Of a stretch of DNA of 40,441 nt, positions 1 to 8,380 are shown one piece after another. The position numbers and the translations under genes were made by a program. Under the pieces are notes generated by a model. That model did not search any database. It was not told the origin of the DNA and was given only the letters and a program-made list of their open reading frames with translations. Source of the DNA: Gammaproteobacteria bacterium. Its GTDB lineage: Bacteria; Pseudomonadota; Gammaproteobacteria; Ga0077536. The stretch is taken from positions 1 to 40,441 of the forward strand of contig SHZJ01000032.1 of assembly GCA_009692365.1 (NCBI GenBank), written 5' to 3'. Every line of letters begins with the position of its first letter. Within the stretch, counting starts at the first letter, position 1.

Positions 1-164
1 TCTCTCGCGGCCACCGCGATGCTGTGCTGATGCCAATCCACGTCGACCGCGGCTACCGCCGGGTGGCCGAACGCTTGGCCGGGCAGGGCGCCGGGGTCGA
101 TATTGCGCGCGTACAGGCCTGGATGGAGCGCCCGCGTTTCCTGGTTCCCGACGACCTTGCTTAG
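1..164 (+). CDS. C-terminal end of an unidentified protein (partial)
   Basis: An open frame enters from the left edge and ends at TAG 162-164, giving about 53 residues that finish in the motif FLVPDDLA. Codon choice is GC-rich at third positions, like the genes around it, so it is probably real coding sequence. I do not recognise the family and see no catalytic motif in the visible part. Downstream, in the same phase, lies the HD-phosphohydrolase-like remnant at 186-333, so this fragment could belong to the same decayed locus or be an intact separate gene. The sequence to the left of the window would settle this. Confidence 0.45.
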   Translation, partial: SRGHRDAVLMPIHVDRGYRRVAERLAGQGAGVDIARVQAWMERPRFLVPDDLA

Positions 165-185
165 CCTCAAACAAACAGTTATCCC

Positions 186-333
186 GGGCTGGTGCGCGCC
201 GCCGATCTCCTTGGGCAACTCCCCGACCTGCGTTATCTGAGTCAGCTGACGGCGGTATTGTTATGAATTCGAGGAGCACAGATTTAACCAGCACACCGGC
301 GATCGCCGGCCGGGCGATTTGTTGCTGGCCTAG
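186..333 (+). pseudogene. Remnant of an HD-domain metal-dependent phosphohydrolase-like gene
   Basis: Two short stretches in adjacent frames read as one protein tail. In the first frame (186-266) the text is GLVRAADLLGQLPDLRYLSQL, stopped by TGA at 264-266. Shifting one frame at about 256 gives YEFEEHRFNQHTGDRRPGDLL, which stops at TAG 331-333. Together they resemble the C-terminal signature I recall from a family of HD-type phosphohydrolases: an R-[AS]-ADL-[IL]-GQL block, then a YEFEE block, then a PGDL block. The frameshift, the early stop and the lack of an N-terminal part indicate a decayed gene. Nothing recognisable follows between 334 and 537. Family assignment is from memory and uncertain; the frame-to-frame continuity is seen directly. 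Confidence 0.45.
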
Positions 334-537
334 CCGATTTTTCTTGCTCGCCAAGTCGTGCCCGACCGCACGCGCGGCGCGAGCGCACCCAAACCTCGTC
401 CGGGCGGGCCATCTTGGCGCCGTTAGATGGCCACCTAGAGGCCGTTCGGTGCGCCGTGACGGCCGCGTGCGGTGCGCCCGCTAGGGGTGAGCCACGCCGG
501 TCCCCCCAGTCGGGCTCCGCGTCGCGTTGCTGCGCGT

Positions 538-1242
538 TTAAAAGCGCGCGCCTTGGCTGGCGCATAGGAATTTCATGAAGGGTTGCATGGCCAGATAGGT
601 TTCGCTCACAAATTCCAGCAGGTTCGGGCCGTGCAGCAGACCTTCATCAAAAGGCCGTGCGAGCACAAAATCTTTGCGCTTGAGGTCCTCCGCCAAGGGA
701 TGCTCGGGCGGAAAGCCGCGCGGCACCCGGCGCAGACTTTGGCCTAGGAGTGCCACCCCGGGCAGCCGGGTCTCCACCCGCTTGGCGGTGGCCCAAAGGC
801 GTGGTTTGTCCAGCAGATGCTGACGAATGCGCGCGAGCGCCGCCGGCTCTGGGTGCCAAATCCCCCCGCCGACAAAACACTCATCGAGACCCACGTGGAA
901 ATATAGCCCGGGGCCATGGATGTCGCGAAACGCGTCGTGGCGGAAGTGGATCCCGATATTGGTCTTGTAGGGCCGCTTGTCGTGGGCAAAACGGGTGTCG
1001 CGATAGATTCTTAACAGCGAGCCGCCCATGCGTTTTGGAACACACAGAAAACGCGGGGAGATTGTTGCCAGCGGGGCCTCCATGGCTGCGATGAAATCGA
1101 GCGCAGGTTCCAGCACGTACTGTTCATATTCGCCCTTGTGGGCCTGAAACCACTCGCGCTGATTGTTCTGCGACAACTTGTGCAGGAAGGCCAGCGCGCG
1201 TGGCGCAAAACCATTGAAGCCACCCGAGGCGATTGCCGTCAT
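538..1242 (-). CDS. DUF2461 / TIGR02453 family protein
   Basis: A 234-residue protein of the DUF2461 family, whose biochemical role is unknown. The family signature is clear: FLxxLxxNNxREWFxxHK near residues 19-37, then RIYRDTRFAHDKRPYKTNIG around 78-97 and YFHVGLDECFVGGGIWHPE around 113-131. Length is normal for the family. ATG at 1242 is preceded by GGAG at a suitable distance, so the start is well supported. The gene lies downstream of glpK on the same strand with a gap of about 155 bp, and I see no functional link to glycerol metabolism. It is soluble, with no signal peptide or membrane segment. Confidence 0.85.
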   Translation of the reverse strand: MTAIASGGFNGFAPRALAFLHKLSQNNQREWFQAHKGEYEQYVLEPALDFIAAMEAPLATISPRFLCVPKRMGGSLLRIYRDTRFAHDKRPYKTNIGIHFRHDAFRDIHGPGLYFHVGLDECFVGGGIWHPEPAALARIRQHLLDKPRLWATAKRVETRLPGVALLGQSLRRVPRGFPPEHPLAEDLKRKDFVLARPFDEGLLHGPNLLEFVSETYLAMQPFMKFLCASQGARF

Positions 1243-1397
1243 ATGCTACTCCGCGCGGTTTAGGGTTTAAAAACAGGTCATCTCGTGACCCCGGGACTGG
1301 CGGCTTGCGGGGCTTGAGCGGCGCCAAACTTTGCCCCGGCGTGGCAGTTCCCCTTAGCGATCGCCCAAGCGGCCCCCTGTGCGTGCGGACGGGGGGT

Positions 1398-2891
1398 TTA
1401 AACGCCGACTTCGGCCCAGCCCCCCGCGCGCGTCACCGCGGCGCGCCAGCGGGCTTGCAGCCCCGCCAATGCGGCGGGTTCGCCAGTTGGGTAGAAGCGT
1501 TGGTCGGCCTGCCACAGCTGCCGTACGGCGTCGCGATTCTCCCAGACGCCCGCGCCCAAACCCGCCAACAGCGCGGCGCCCAACGCGGTCGTCTCGGGCT
1601 GGGCCGCGCGTTGCAAGACCAAGCCGGTGAGGTCGGCCTGCAGTTGCATCAGCAGCGCGTTGCGCGCCGCGCCACCATCTACCCGCAGGGTCTGCAGCGG
1701 GCAACCGAGATCGTTTTGAAGGGTGGTCAACACCTCGCCGACCTGCAGGGCGATGGCCTCCAATGCCGCGCGCGCGATGTGGGCTCGGCCGGTGCCACGG
1801 GTGAGCCCGATTAAGAGTCCACGCGCCGCGGGGTCCCAATGCGGGGCGCCCAAGCCGGTGAAAGCGGGGACTAGTACCAGCCCGCCGGAGTCGGGCACGC
1901 TAGCGGCCAGCGCCTCGACGTCGCGCGCCTGCGCAATAATGCCCAAGCCGTCGCGCAACCACTGTACGGTCGCCCCGCCCATAAAAACGCTCCCCTCCAA
2001 AGCATAGGTAGGCTGGCCGTTGATTTGCCAGGCGAGGGTGGCCAGTACGCCCGCGCTAGGCGTGGGACAGTGGGTGCCAGCGTTAACCAAAATGAAACAG
2101 CCCGTACCGTAAGTGCATTTAGCGGTGCCCGGTTCGAAGCACTGCTGGCCAAACAGCGCCGCTTGCTGGTCTCCTGCGATGCCACCCAGCGTGCCGAGGA
2201 GTCCGCAGGCAGGATCGATCTCCAAAGCCAGCCCGCTGCTGTCGACCACCCGCGGCAGCACCTCGGGCGGGATATCCCACAGCGCCAGCAACTCGCTGTC
2301 CCACGCCCCGCGGTGGATATCGTAGAGCTGCGTGCGCGCCGCGTTGGTGGCGTCGGTTACATGCTCACGCCCACCCGTTAGCTGCCACGCCAGCCAGCTG
2401 TCGACCGTGCCGAAAGCCAACTCGCCACGGGCGGCACGTAGGCGGGCCCCGGGCGTGTGGTCCAGCAGCCAGCGCAGTTTGCTGGCCGAGAAATAGGGGT
2501 CGATGAGTAAGCCGGTGCGCTCGCGAATCAGCGCTTCGGCGCCCGCCGATTTGAGTTCGGCGCAGCGTGCCGCGGTGCGCCGGTCTTGCCAGACGATGGC
2601 GTTATGCACCGGACGTCCGCTGGCCCGCTCCCAGAGCAGGGTGGTTTCGCGCTGATTGGTCAGACCAATGGTGGCGATGTCGCCGGCGCGCAACCCCGCA
2701 TTTGCTAGGGCCTGTTGGGCCACGCTCAGGGTGGACTGCCAGATTTCCTGGGGGTCGTGCTCCACCAGACCCGGCGCCGGGAAATACTGCTGCAGGGCTA
2801 GCTGGCCAGCCCCGGCCACCGCCAGGGTTTCGTCGAACACGATCGCGCGCGTGCTGGTAGTGCCTTGGTCCAGAACTAGCAGATATTTCAT
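1398..2891 (-). CDS. glpK: Glycerol kinase
   Basis: Phosphorylates glycerol with ATP to sn-glycerol 3-phosphate, the entry step of glycerol catabolism, in the cytoplasm. It is a 497-residue FGGY-family kinase of normal length. The phosphate-binding segment [13 protein letters not shown] is at residues 8-20. The glycerol-binding residues are R81, E82 and W101 in the QRETTLLW and IVWQDRRTA blocks. The conserved [13 protein letters not shown] and GLTRGT blocks lie in the C-terminal domain. No glpF or glpD is present in the window, so the gene appears to be a single transcription unit, possibly with the DUF2461 gene downstream. ATG at 2891 has no strong Shine-Dalgarno sequence. Confidence 0.95.
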   Translation of the reverse strand: MKYLLVLDQGTTSTRAIVFDETLAVAGAGQLALQQYFPAPGLVEHDPQEIWQSTLSVAQQALANAGLRAGDIATIGLTNQRETTLLWERASGRPVHNAIVWQDRRTAARCAELKSAGAEALIRERTGLLIDPYFSASKLRWLLDHTPGARLRAARGELAFGTVDSWLAWQLTGGREHVTDATNAARTQLYDIHRGAWDSELLALWDIPPEVLPRVVDSSGLALEIDPACGLLGTLGGIAGDQQAALFGQQCFEPGTAKCTYGTGCFILVNAGTHCPTPSAGVLATLAWQINGQPTYALEGSVFMGGATVQWLRDGLGIIAQARDVEALAASVPDSGGLVLVPAFTGLGAPHWDPAARGLLIGLTRGTGRAHIARAALEAIALQVGEVLTTLQNDLGCPLQTLRVDGGAARNALLMQLQADLTGLVLQRAAQPETTALGAALLAGLGAGVWENRDAVRQLWQADQRFYPTGEPAALAGLQARWRAAVTRAGGWAEVGV

Positions 2892-3247
2892 TGATGCTGG
2901 GTCCCCAGTTTTGCGACCAGGGCCATTCTATTCGACTTAGCCCAGCGCTCGTCTTGCGGGCGGCGGGGAGGCTGCAACAAATTAAGCCCCGCCGCCATCC
3001 CCCGCCCGCCCGCGCAGCGGCGAGCAGGGCTTCGAGTGGGCGGGCGCGCAGGGGTCGGGGTGGGATGCTCTTAGGGCTGCCGTCATGCAGATTTCAGCGG
3101 CGTGGCGTGAGGGTTAGTGGGCGTGCCCGAGTCTAGGCGTGTGGGGTCTGATCTCGACGCCCGAGTTATCCCGGACGCTTTTTACAACGCTCGCGGTTGG
3201 ACGCAATGGCCGCGATAATCAGCTTCCTCCGCCGTTGTCCACCCCGT
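2892..3247. other. Intergenic region between divergent glpK and dusC
   Basis: About 305-355 bp of GC-rich sequence, depending on the dusC start. It must carry the promoters of both genes, but I find no convincing -35/-10 pair, riboswitch or repeat. Short G-runs and C-runs around 2960-3070 are typical low-complexity GC-rich spacer. Confidence 0.4.
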
Positions 3248-4252
3248 ATGACCCGCCCAGCCTGCGCTGCTCCTCGATTGCTGCTAGCCCCCATGGAAGG
3301 CATGTTGGACAGCCGACTGCGGGAGGTGATCACTCGGGTGGGTACTTATGATTGGTGCGTCACCGAGTTTGTGCGGGTGACTAACCAGCGTTTGCCGAGT
3401 CGCTGTTTTATGCGGGCGGCGCCGGAACTGGCCCACGGCGCGCAAACCGTGGCGGGCACGCCGGTGCGGGTTCAACTATTAGGTTCAGACCCCGCTTGTC
3501 TCGCTGCCAACGCAGCGTTTCTGGCGACCCTTAAACCGGCTGGTATTGACCTCAATTTCGGTTGCCCGGCACCGCAGGTCAATCGGCATCGCGGCGGGGC
3601 GGTGTTGCTCAATGAGCCGGAACTCCTGCACACCATTGCGCGTGAGGTGAGCGCGGCGATTGCGGGGCGGGTCGCGTTTACGGCGAAAATGCGTCTTGGC
3701 GTGAGCGATACCGCCAAGGCGCTAGAGGCCGCGCAGTCGCTCGCCGAGGGCGGCGCCCAGCTGCTGGTGGTCCATGCCCGGACCAAGGCCGACGGCTATC
3801 GCCCGCCGGCGTATTGGGAGTGGGTGGGACGTGTGGCCGAGGTAGTGCAGGTGCCGGTGGTGGCAAACGGTGAGATTTGGACCCTCCAAGACTATCTGCG
3901 CTGCCGCGCGCAGAGCGGACGCTCGGACGTCATGCTAGGCCGGGGCGCGCTGGCCGACCCTTTTTTAGCGCAACGTATTCGCGACCATCTCGCGGGGGCC
4001 ACGGCGCGGCCGCCCGGCGGCGACTGGCCGCGGGTTGTCCCACTGTTGCTGGCCTACTGGCAGGCGGTGCGGCGCGAACTTGAGCCTCGCCACGCGCCGG
4101 GGCGCCTTAAGCAGTGGCTCAATTTACTGCAGCGGCACTATCTGCCGGCCGCGGTTTTGTTTCGGCAAATACGCGCCTTGGCCGATGCCGGCGAGATTGA
4201 TGGCCACCTCGCGGCATTAGCGCGCGCCCACGCGCTGGCGCAACCCGTCTAA
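3248..4252 (+). CDS. dusC: tRNA-dihydrouridine(16) synthase DusC
   Basis: FMN-dependent reductase that converts uridine to dihydrouridine in tRNA, most likely at position 16. The N-terminal TIM barrel starts with LLLAPMEGMLDSRLRE, and YDWCVTEFVRVTNQRLP follows; the CxTEFVRV text is typical of DusC rather than DusA or DusB. The catalytic cysteine lies in NFGCPAPQVNRHRGGA. The FMN-binding parts VVHARTKADGY and VVANGEIW are also present. The start is uncertain: ATG 3248 is chosen because the protein core begins a few residues later, but ATG 3206 and TTG 3197 are in frame and none of the three has a good Shine-Dalgarno sequence. It stands alone, with a 400-bp non-coding stretch downstream. Confidence 0.9.
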   Translation: MTRPACAAPRLLLAPMEGMLDSRLREVITRVGTYDWCVTEFVRVTNQRLPSRCFMRAAPELAHGAQTVAGTPVRVQLLGSDPACLAANAAFLATLKPAGIDLNFGCPAPQVNRHRGGAVLLNEPELLHTIAREVSAAIAGRVAFTAKMRLGVSDTAKALEAAQSLAEGGAQLLVVHARTKADGYRPPAYWEWVGRVAEVVQVPVVANGEIWTLQDYLRCRAQSGRSDVMLGRGALADPFLAQRIRDHLAGATARPPGGDWPRVVPLLLAYWQAVRRELEPRHAPGRLKQWLNLLQRHYLPAAVLFRQIRALADAGEIDGHLAALARAHALAQPV

Positions 4253-4653
4253 ACCGCAGAGGGCGCGGCGCCGGCCGCCACCCCGCGACGCACGGGCTTT
4301 GGGGGGGCAGCGCGCCCCTGGCCCCTTGCGCTCAGTGTGACGACGCCCGTCGTGCGGGCGGGCACTAGGATTGGTCCAGCGCCGGCAGTCTGGTGAGCTG
4401 GGGCTGGGTCAGCGTGGGGCTGGGTCAGCGTGGGGCTGGGTCAGCGTGGGGCTAGCTCGCGGCGCAGTCTGGGTTGTGCCGTGTGGGGCACTGCGCTGCT
4501 CGGCGGTGCGCGCGTCCCACGCCCGCAGCCGGGTCCTCTCCGGCCCGACGACGGGGGCTATAGCGCCTGTTTTTGAACGGTGTAGCCCGTTGCAATCGAG
4601 CCTCGGCGCCCTGCTGCTGCCGGGTCTAGCCCGGCGCAGTTAGTGCGGATCGC
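4253..4653. other. Non-coding stretch between dusC and the H-NS-like gene
   Basis: About 400 bp with no supportable gene. It contains the 16-bp tandem repeat at 4400-4453. The rest is GC-rich spacer with short inverted pieces such as cgacgcccgtcgtgcgggcg near 4340. This is the 3' flank of both dusC and the H-NS-like gene, so it is an expected place for terminators, but no stem followed by a T-run is visible. Confidence 0.4.
4400..4453. repeat. Tandem repeat, three 16-bp units plus a partial unit
   Basis: Three exact consecutive copies of ggggctgggtcagcgt occupy 4400-4415, 4416-4431 and 4432-4447, followed by a 6-base partial copy to 4453. The perfect identity suggests recent slippage or expansion. 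The period is not a multiple of three and no gene overlaps it. Confidence 0.9.
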
Positions 4654-5046
4654 TCAACTTGTGGCGGTGGGGAGCGCAATGAAGGCCGTCTCTAAAGTGC
4701 CGTTCGCTTTGAGCGCTTGCACCCAACCCGGCGTGACCCCGCGGCCCGTCCAAGTTTGCATTGGGTTCGCCGGGTTGCGGTATTTTGGCGGGATTTTCTT
4801 GCCCGCCAAAGAACCTTTCTTGGCGGCCTTAGGGCGCTTGGTCGCCTTGGAAATTCTCCCGGGTTTAACCTCGGCGAACGCCTTTGCTACCGTCCCGGCG
4901 GTTAACCCCGCGTCTTTGGCTAGCTGCAGAATCTGCGCTAGCGTTTTGTCATGCGATTTACTCAACAAGACCTGTTCTTTTTGATTCAGTAATTCACGCT
5001 GCTTACGTAATGCGACAAGCTGTGCTTCAACTGTGCTCCGCGCCAT
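4654..5046 (-). CDS. H-NS-like histone family nucleoid protein
   Basis: A 130-residue H-NS-family protein. An N-terminal helical part (about residues 4-45), rich in E, Q, K and L, would oligomerise. A basic linker (about 61-86) follows. The C-terminal DNA-binding motif is KYRNPANPMQTWTGRG at 88-103, ending TPGWVQALKANG, the signature of the BpH3/Bv3F-type H-NS proteins common in Beta- and Gammaproteobacteria. Such proteins bind curved or AT-rich DNA and silence transferred genes. AGGAG lies 8 bases before ATG 5046. The gene is isolated, with tandem repeats on both sides and an AT-richer upstream region (5050-5130), which fits an accessory or recently acquired locus. The assignment is firm; which genes it silences cannot be told. 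Confidence 0.88.
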   Translation of the reverse strand: MARSTVEAQLVALRKQRELLNQKEQVLLSKSHDKTLAQILQLAKDAGLTAGTVAKAFAEVKPGRISKATKRPKAAKKGSLAGKKIPPKYRNPANPMQTWTGRGVTPGWVQALKANGTLETAFIALPTATS

Positions 5047-6211
5047 TGCTCAATCTCCTACTGGTAATAATGCTTGGTCGGGCATAATAACCCTAAAAGT
5101 CTCAATTTTTAAATCCCTCTGCGAGTCCGCGCGCACGTATTGTGCGGCAACACAGTGCCCACCAAATAACGCGGCCGGTCGCGGCGCGGCCGCAGGGCGG
5201 TTAATTAGTGCGGTCAGGCGAGTAGCTGGGTGGTGGTACGGCCGGCGGGATTCTAGGTTCATTTAGTTCAGGTCGAGATCCCAGCTGCAGCTTTCTGCTT
5301 ATATCTCGGCAACCGCACATGGCCAGCCCCGCCGCTGGGAGCCAACGGGCCCCGTGCGGCGCCCGGATAAAACGGGTCCTCGGCCTTGTGTTGCGGCCGC
5401 GCAGGCAGCCGCCGAATCGCGTTCCAATGCTTTTGTTTTAAGACCTAGGTCACGATCGTCGCCGCACTTCGGGCCGCTGATTTTTATCCTCTAGATGAGA
5501 CTAGTGGCTTCTAACAGCATCAGCAGGAGCTCGAAAAATGCGCCGCTCGCAGCCCCGATGAGCGCCCTGTTAGGGTTAGCTGTTAGGCCTAGCGTGCAGC
5601 CGCAGGCGGGAATTCTGGGGCCCTTGGCGGGGCGGAATTCTGCAGCTGTCCCGGGATCGTTCCGCAGTGATGGGTGTCCCGCGATCGTCCCTTGGCGGGG
5701 CGGAATTCTGCAGCTGTCCCGGGATCGTTCCGCAGTGATGGGTGTCCCGGGATCGTCCCTTGGCGGGGCGGAATTCTGCAGCTGTCCCGGGATCGTTCCG
5801 CAGTGATGGGTGTCCCGGGATCGTCCCGTCCCGGGATCGTCCCGGTGATGGGTGTCCCGGTGATGGGTGTCCCGGGATCGTCCCCGGTGATGGGTGTCCC
5901 GGGATCGTCCCCTGGATGTCCCTCGGCTGCGTTCCCGGCTGGGCGGCTACGGGCGCGCGCCATCCCGGGCTCGCGCACCTGCCAGACCGGCTGAAACCAG
6001 GATGCCGGTTCTGCGGCAGCTACCGCGTTGCGTTTGACGCGGAGAGTTGTGCCGACCAGGGGCCAGCCGCGCTTGCCAATGACGGCCTGCTTGGTATCTG
6101 TCGGCGTCTTGACTAAGGCCCCCAGGAGCGTCGCCGGTGCGCCAACGGTACTGGAGCCGCACGTTTCCGTTGGGCGCGGGCCACTGGCGCAATCGTCAGT
6201 ATTGAATTAAA
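5047..6211. other. 1.16-kb gene-free accessory region with tandem repeats
   Basis: No supportable gene. The left part (5047-5250) is relatively AT-rich and holds the promoter side of the H-NS-like gene. The middle holds the 68-bp tandem array (5623-5912). The right part (5913-6211) is open for about 100 codons on the minus strand without an ATG, reading for example GKRGWPLVGTTLRVKR near 6060. I cannot separate a decayed gene from chance in such GC-rich DNA. Confidence 0.5.
5623..5912. repeat. 68-bp tandem repeat array decaying into 16-28-bp sub-units
   Basis: Three near-identical 68-bp units start at 5623, 5691 and 5759; the only difference I see is one base in the first (cccgcgatcg for cccgggatcg). 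Each unit holds a gaattctgcag segment and two copies of the core tgtcccgggatcgt[c/t]cc separated by gcagtgatggg. After 5826 the array continues as shorter combinations of the same core and of ggtgatgggtgtcccgg up to about 5912, giving about nine core copies in all. The period is not a multiple of three, so a coding repeat is unlikely. The core contains the palindrome cccggg. I do not know its function. Similar gggtgtccc-type repeats are, from memory, found near Y1 (REP-associated) transposases, but none is seen here. Confidence 0.9.
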
Positions 6212-6288
<77 letters not shown>

Positions 6289-6304
6289 GTGTGTAACCGT
6301 GTTA

Positions 6305-6339
6305 TTAGGCCGCGCCGCAGCTTAAGCGGCGCGGCCTAA
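6305..6339. terminator. Perfect 14-bp hairpin between rpoD and tRNA-Ile2
   Basis: Arms ttaggccgcgccgc (6305-6318) and gcggcgcggcctaa (6326-6339) are exactly complementary around a 7-base loop. It lies immediately after the rpoD stop codon in the direction of transcription. There is no clear T-run on the minus strand, so it may be an imperfect terminator, an RNA-end stabiliser or a processing site upstream of the tRNA. The structure is seen; the role is inferred. Confidence 0.65.
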
Positions 6340-6344
6340 GTGAC

Positions 6345-8207
6345 CTAATCGAGGAAGGTCCGCAGCCGTTCAGAACGCGAAGGATGGCGCAGTTTGCGCA
6401 GGGCCTTGGCTTCTATTTGGCGAATTCGCTCGCGCGTGACGTCGAACTGCTTGCCCACTTCTTCCAGCGTATGGTCGGTGTTCATGTCGATCCCGAAGCG
6501 CATGCGTAAGACTTTGGCTTCGCGCGGCGTTAGTCCCTCCAAGACCTCGCGCGTGGCGCGGCACAGGCCCTCAAAGGTGGCCGAATCCACCGGTGCTTGA
6601 ATATTAGCGTCCTCGATGAAATCCCCCAGGTGAGAATCTTCGTCGTCGCCAATGGGGGTCTCCATGGAAATTGGCTCTTTCGCGATTTTCAGTACCTTAC
6701 GGATTTTATCTTCCGGCATTTCCATGCGCTGGGAGAGTTCTTCCGGGGTGGGTTCGCGGCCCTTTTCCTGCAGGATTTGGCGCGACACCCGGTTGAGCTT
6801 ATTAATGGTCTCGATCATGTGCACCGGGATCCGAATGGTGCGCGCCTGGTCGGCAATGGAGCGGGTAATCGCTTGCCGAATCCACCAAGTGGCGTAAGTG
6901 GAAAATTTATACCCGCGGCGATATTCAAATTTATCGACCGCCTTCATGAGGCCAATATTGCCCTCTTGGATCAGGTCGAGAAACAACAGGCCGCGGTTGG
7001 TGTATTTCTTGGCGATGGAGATGACCAAGCGCAGATTGGCTTCGACCATTTCTTTCTTGGCCCGCCGCGCCTTGGCTTCACCGGTCGACATCCGGCGGTT
7101 GATTTCTTTAATCTCGACCAGCGTGACGCCCGAGCTTTCGGCGATTTTTGCCAAGGCCTCAAGGGCGCTATCGATCTCGGCGGCGCGGTCTTTGATGGCC
7201 GCCAGATAGGGCTTTTTCTTGCGGCTTAGCGTTTTAAACCAGGGCGCATCCACTTGGGCGTCGCCAAAAATCTCGAGAAAATCTTTGCGCGGCATTTGGC
7301 ATTGCCGCAAGCAAATTTCTTGGATTGCCCGCTCGTTGTTGCGGATCTCTTTGACCACCCGCCGCACGATATCGCCCAACTGCTCCGAGACCCGGGGCAG
7401 CAGTTTGAACTCGAGAAATTTTTGCTGCAGCTGCTTGCGGGCTTCGTCCGTCTTGGCGTGGCCGCGGCCATTTTTCTTGGCCACCTTTTGGATTTTTAAG
7501 TAGAGCTTCCGGTAGTCATCAAAACGCAGCTTTACTTCTTCTGGGTCAAGCTGGTTGGGGATGGGATCGGCTTCTTCCGTGGCTTCCTCGCTGTCTTCGG
7601 TGCCGGCGACGGCTTCGGTCTCGACCGGCAGGACCAGTTCTTCGCGGGGCTCAGGGGTTTCTTCGTGCAGGTTGATAAACCCGCTAATCAATTCGGAGAT
7701 TTTGATTTCGCCGCGGGTGGATTGGTCGTAGCGAAAGAGGAATTGGTCGCAGACCGCCGGGAAATCGGTCATTGCCGACAGCACTTGGTTCAGACCTTCC
7801 TCGATGCGCTTGGCGATTTTGATTTCGCCTTCGCGGGTCAAGAGGTCAACGGTGCCCATTTCGCGCATATACATGCGCACCGGATCGGTGGTGCGGCCAA
7901 ATTCGGTGTCGACGGCGGCAATGGCAGCCGCAGCTTCTTCTGCCGCTTCCTCATCGACGTCGTTCTCGTTGAGCAAGAGCGTGTCGGTGTCGGGTGCCGT
8001 TTCGTGCACCATGATGCCCATTTCGTTCATCATGTTGATGATGTCTTCGATCTGCTCGGGATCGACGATGTCATCTGGGAGGTGGTCGTTCACCTCGTGG
8101 TAAGTCAGGAAGCCCTGTTCCTTACCCTTGGCGATGAGTCTTTTGAGTTGCGATTGCTCGTCGTTGGATTCCGAGTCATCAGTGGGGTGGCCCATAGGAT
8201 TGTTCAA
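6345..8207 (-). CDS. rpoD: RNA polymerase primary sigma factor RpoD (sigma-70)
   Basis: Housekeeping sigma factor that directs RNA polymerase to -35/-10 promoters. Region 1.1 holds [26 protein letters not shown], and region 1.2 has [24 protein letters not shown] near residues 105-125. A variable acidic insert follows. Region 2 contains [17 protein letters not shown] to [30 protein letters not shown], and the C-terminal helix-turn-helix of region 4.2 is [30 protein letters not shown]. Start choice: the ATG at 8195 (MGHPTDD) is 18 bases from the nearest AGAGGT, too far. TTG at 8207 is 6 bases after AGAGGT and adds four residues (MNNP). This mirrors the TTG start of dnaG upstream, so 8207 is preferred (620 residues). 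It is the last protein gene of the rpsU-dnaG-rpoD cluster. Confidence 0.95.
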   Translation of the reverse strand: MNNPMGHPTDDSESNDEQSQLKRLIAKGKEQGFLTYHEVNDHLPDDIVDPEQIEDIINMMNEMGIMVHETAPDTDTLLLNENDVDEEAAEEAAAAIAAVDTEFGRTTDPVRMYMREMGTVDLLTREGEIKIAKRIEEGLNQVLSAMTDFPAVCDQFLFRYDQSTRGEIKISELISGFINLHEETPEPREELVLPVETEAVAGTEDSEEATEEADPIPNQLDPEEVKLRFDDYRKLYLKIQKVAKKNGRGHAKTDEARKQLQQKFLEFKLLPRVSEQLGDIVRRVVKEIRNNERAIQEICLRQCQMPRKDFLEIFGDAQVDAPWFKTLSRKKKPYLAAIKDRAAEIDSALEALAKIAESSGVTLVEIKEINRRMSTGEAKARRAKKEMVEANLRLVISIAKKYTNRGLLFLDLIQEGNIGLMKAVDKFEYRRGYKFSTYATWWIRQAITRSIADQARTIRIPVHMIETINKLNRVSRQILQEKGREPTPEELSQRMEMPEDKIRKVLKIAKEPISMETPIGDDEDSHLGDFIEDANIQAPVDSATFEGLCRATREVLEGLTPREAKVLRMRFGIDMNTDHTLEEVGKQFDVTRERIRQIEAKALRKLRHPSRSERLRTFLD

Positions 8208-8380
8208 AAGTCTACCTCTGGTGTGCAGTCTAAAATTGAATGTCGCCCCGATACGTACAGCCGCCTGGGATGGCCGCTGGCTGACTTGGAGTCCAGTACG
8301 GCGTCTAAGTTTCGACAGTTCGGGCAAAATGACGGGCGATAGTAGCCCAATCCGGCCCACTTCGCAGCCCCGCTGGCAGC

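Noticed and set aside
5623..5912. CRISPR array
   Set aside because: The repeats are contiguous with no unique spacers, and no cas genes are present.
5589..5978. Proline/glycine-rich reading frame through the 68-bp repeats (minus strand)
   Set aside because: The repeat period is not a multiple of three, so the amino-acid pattern changes from unit to unit; long open frames are expected by chance in this GC-rich repeat.
7665..8342. Long plus-strand open frame inside rpoD
   Set aside because: Antisense of a highly conserved gene; GC-rich codon bias creates open frames in the opposite strand.
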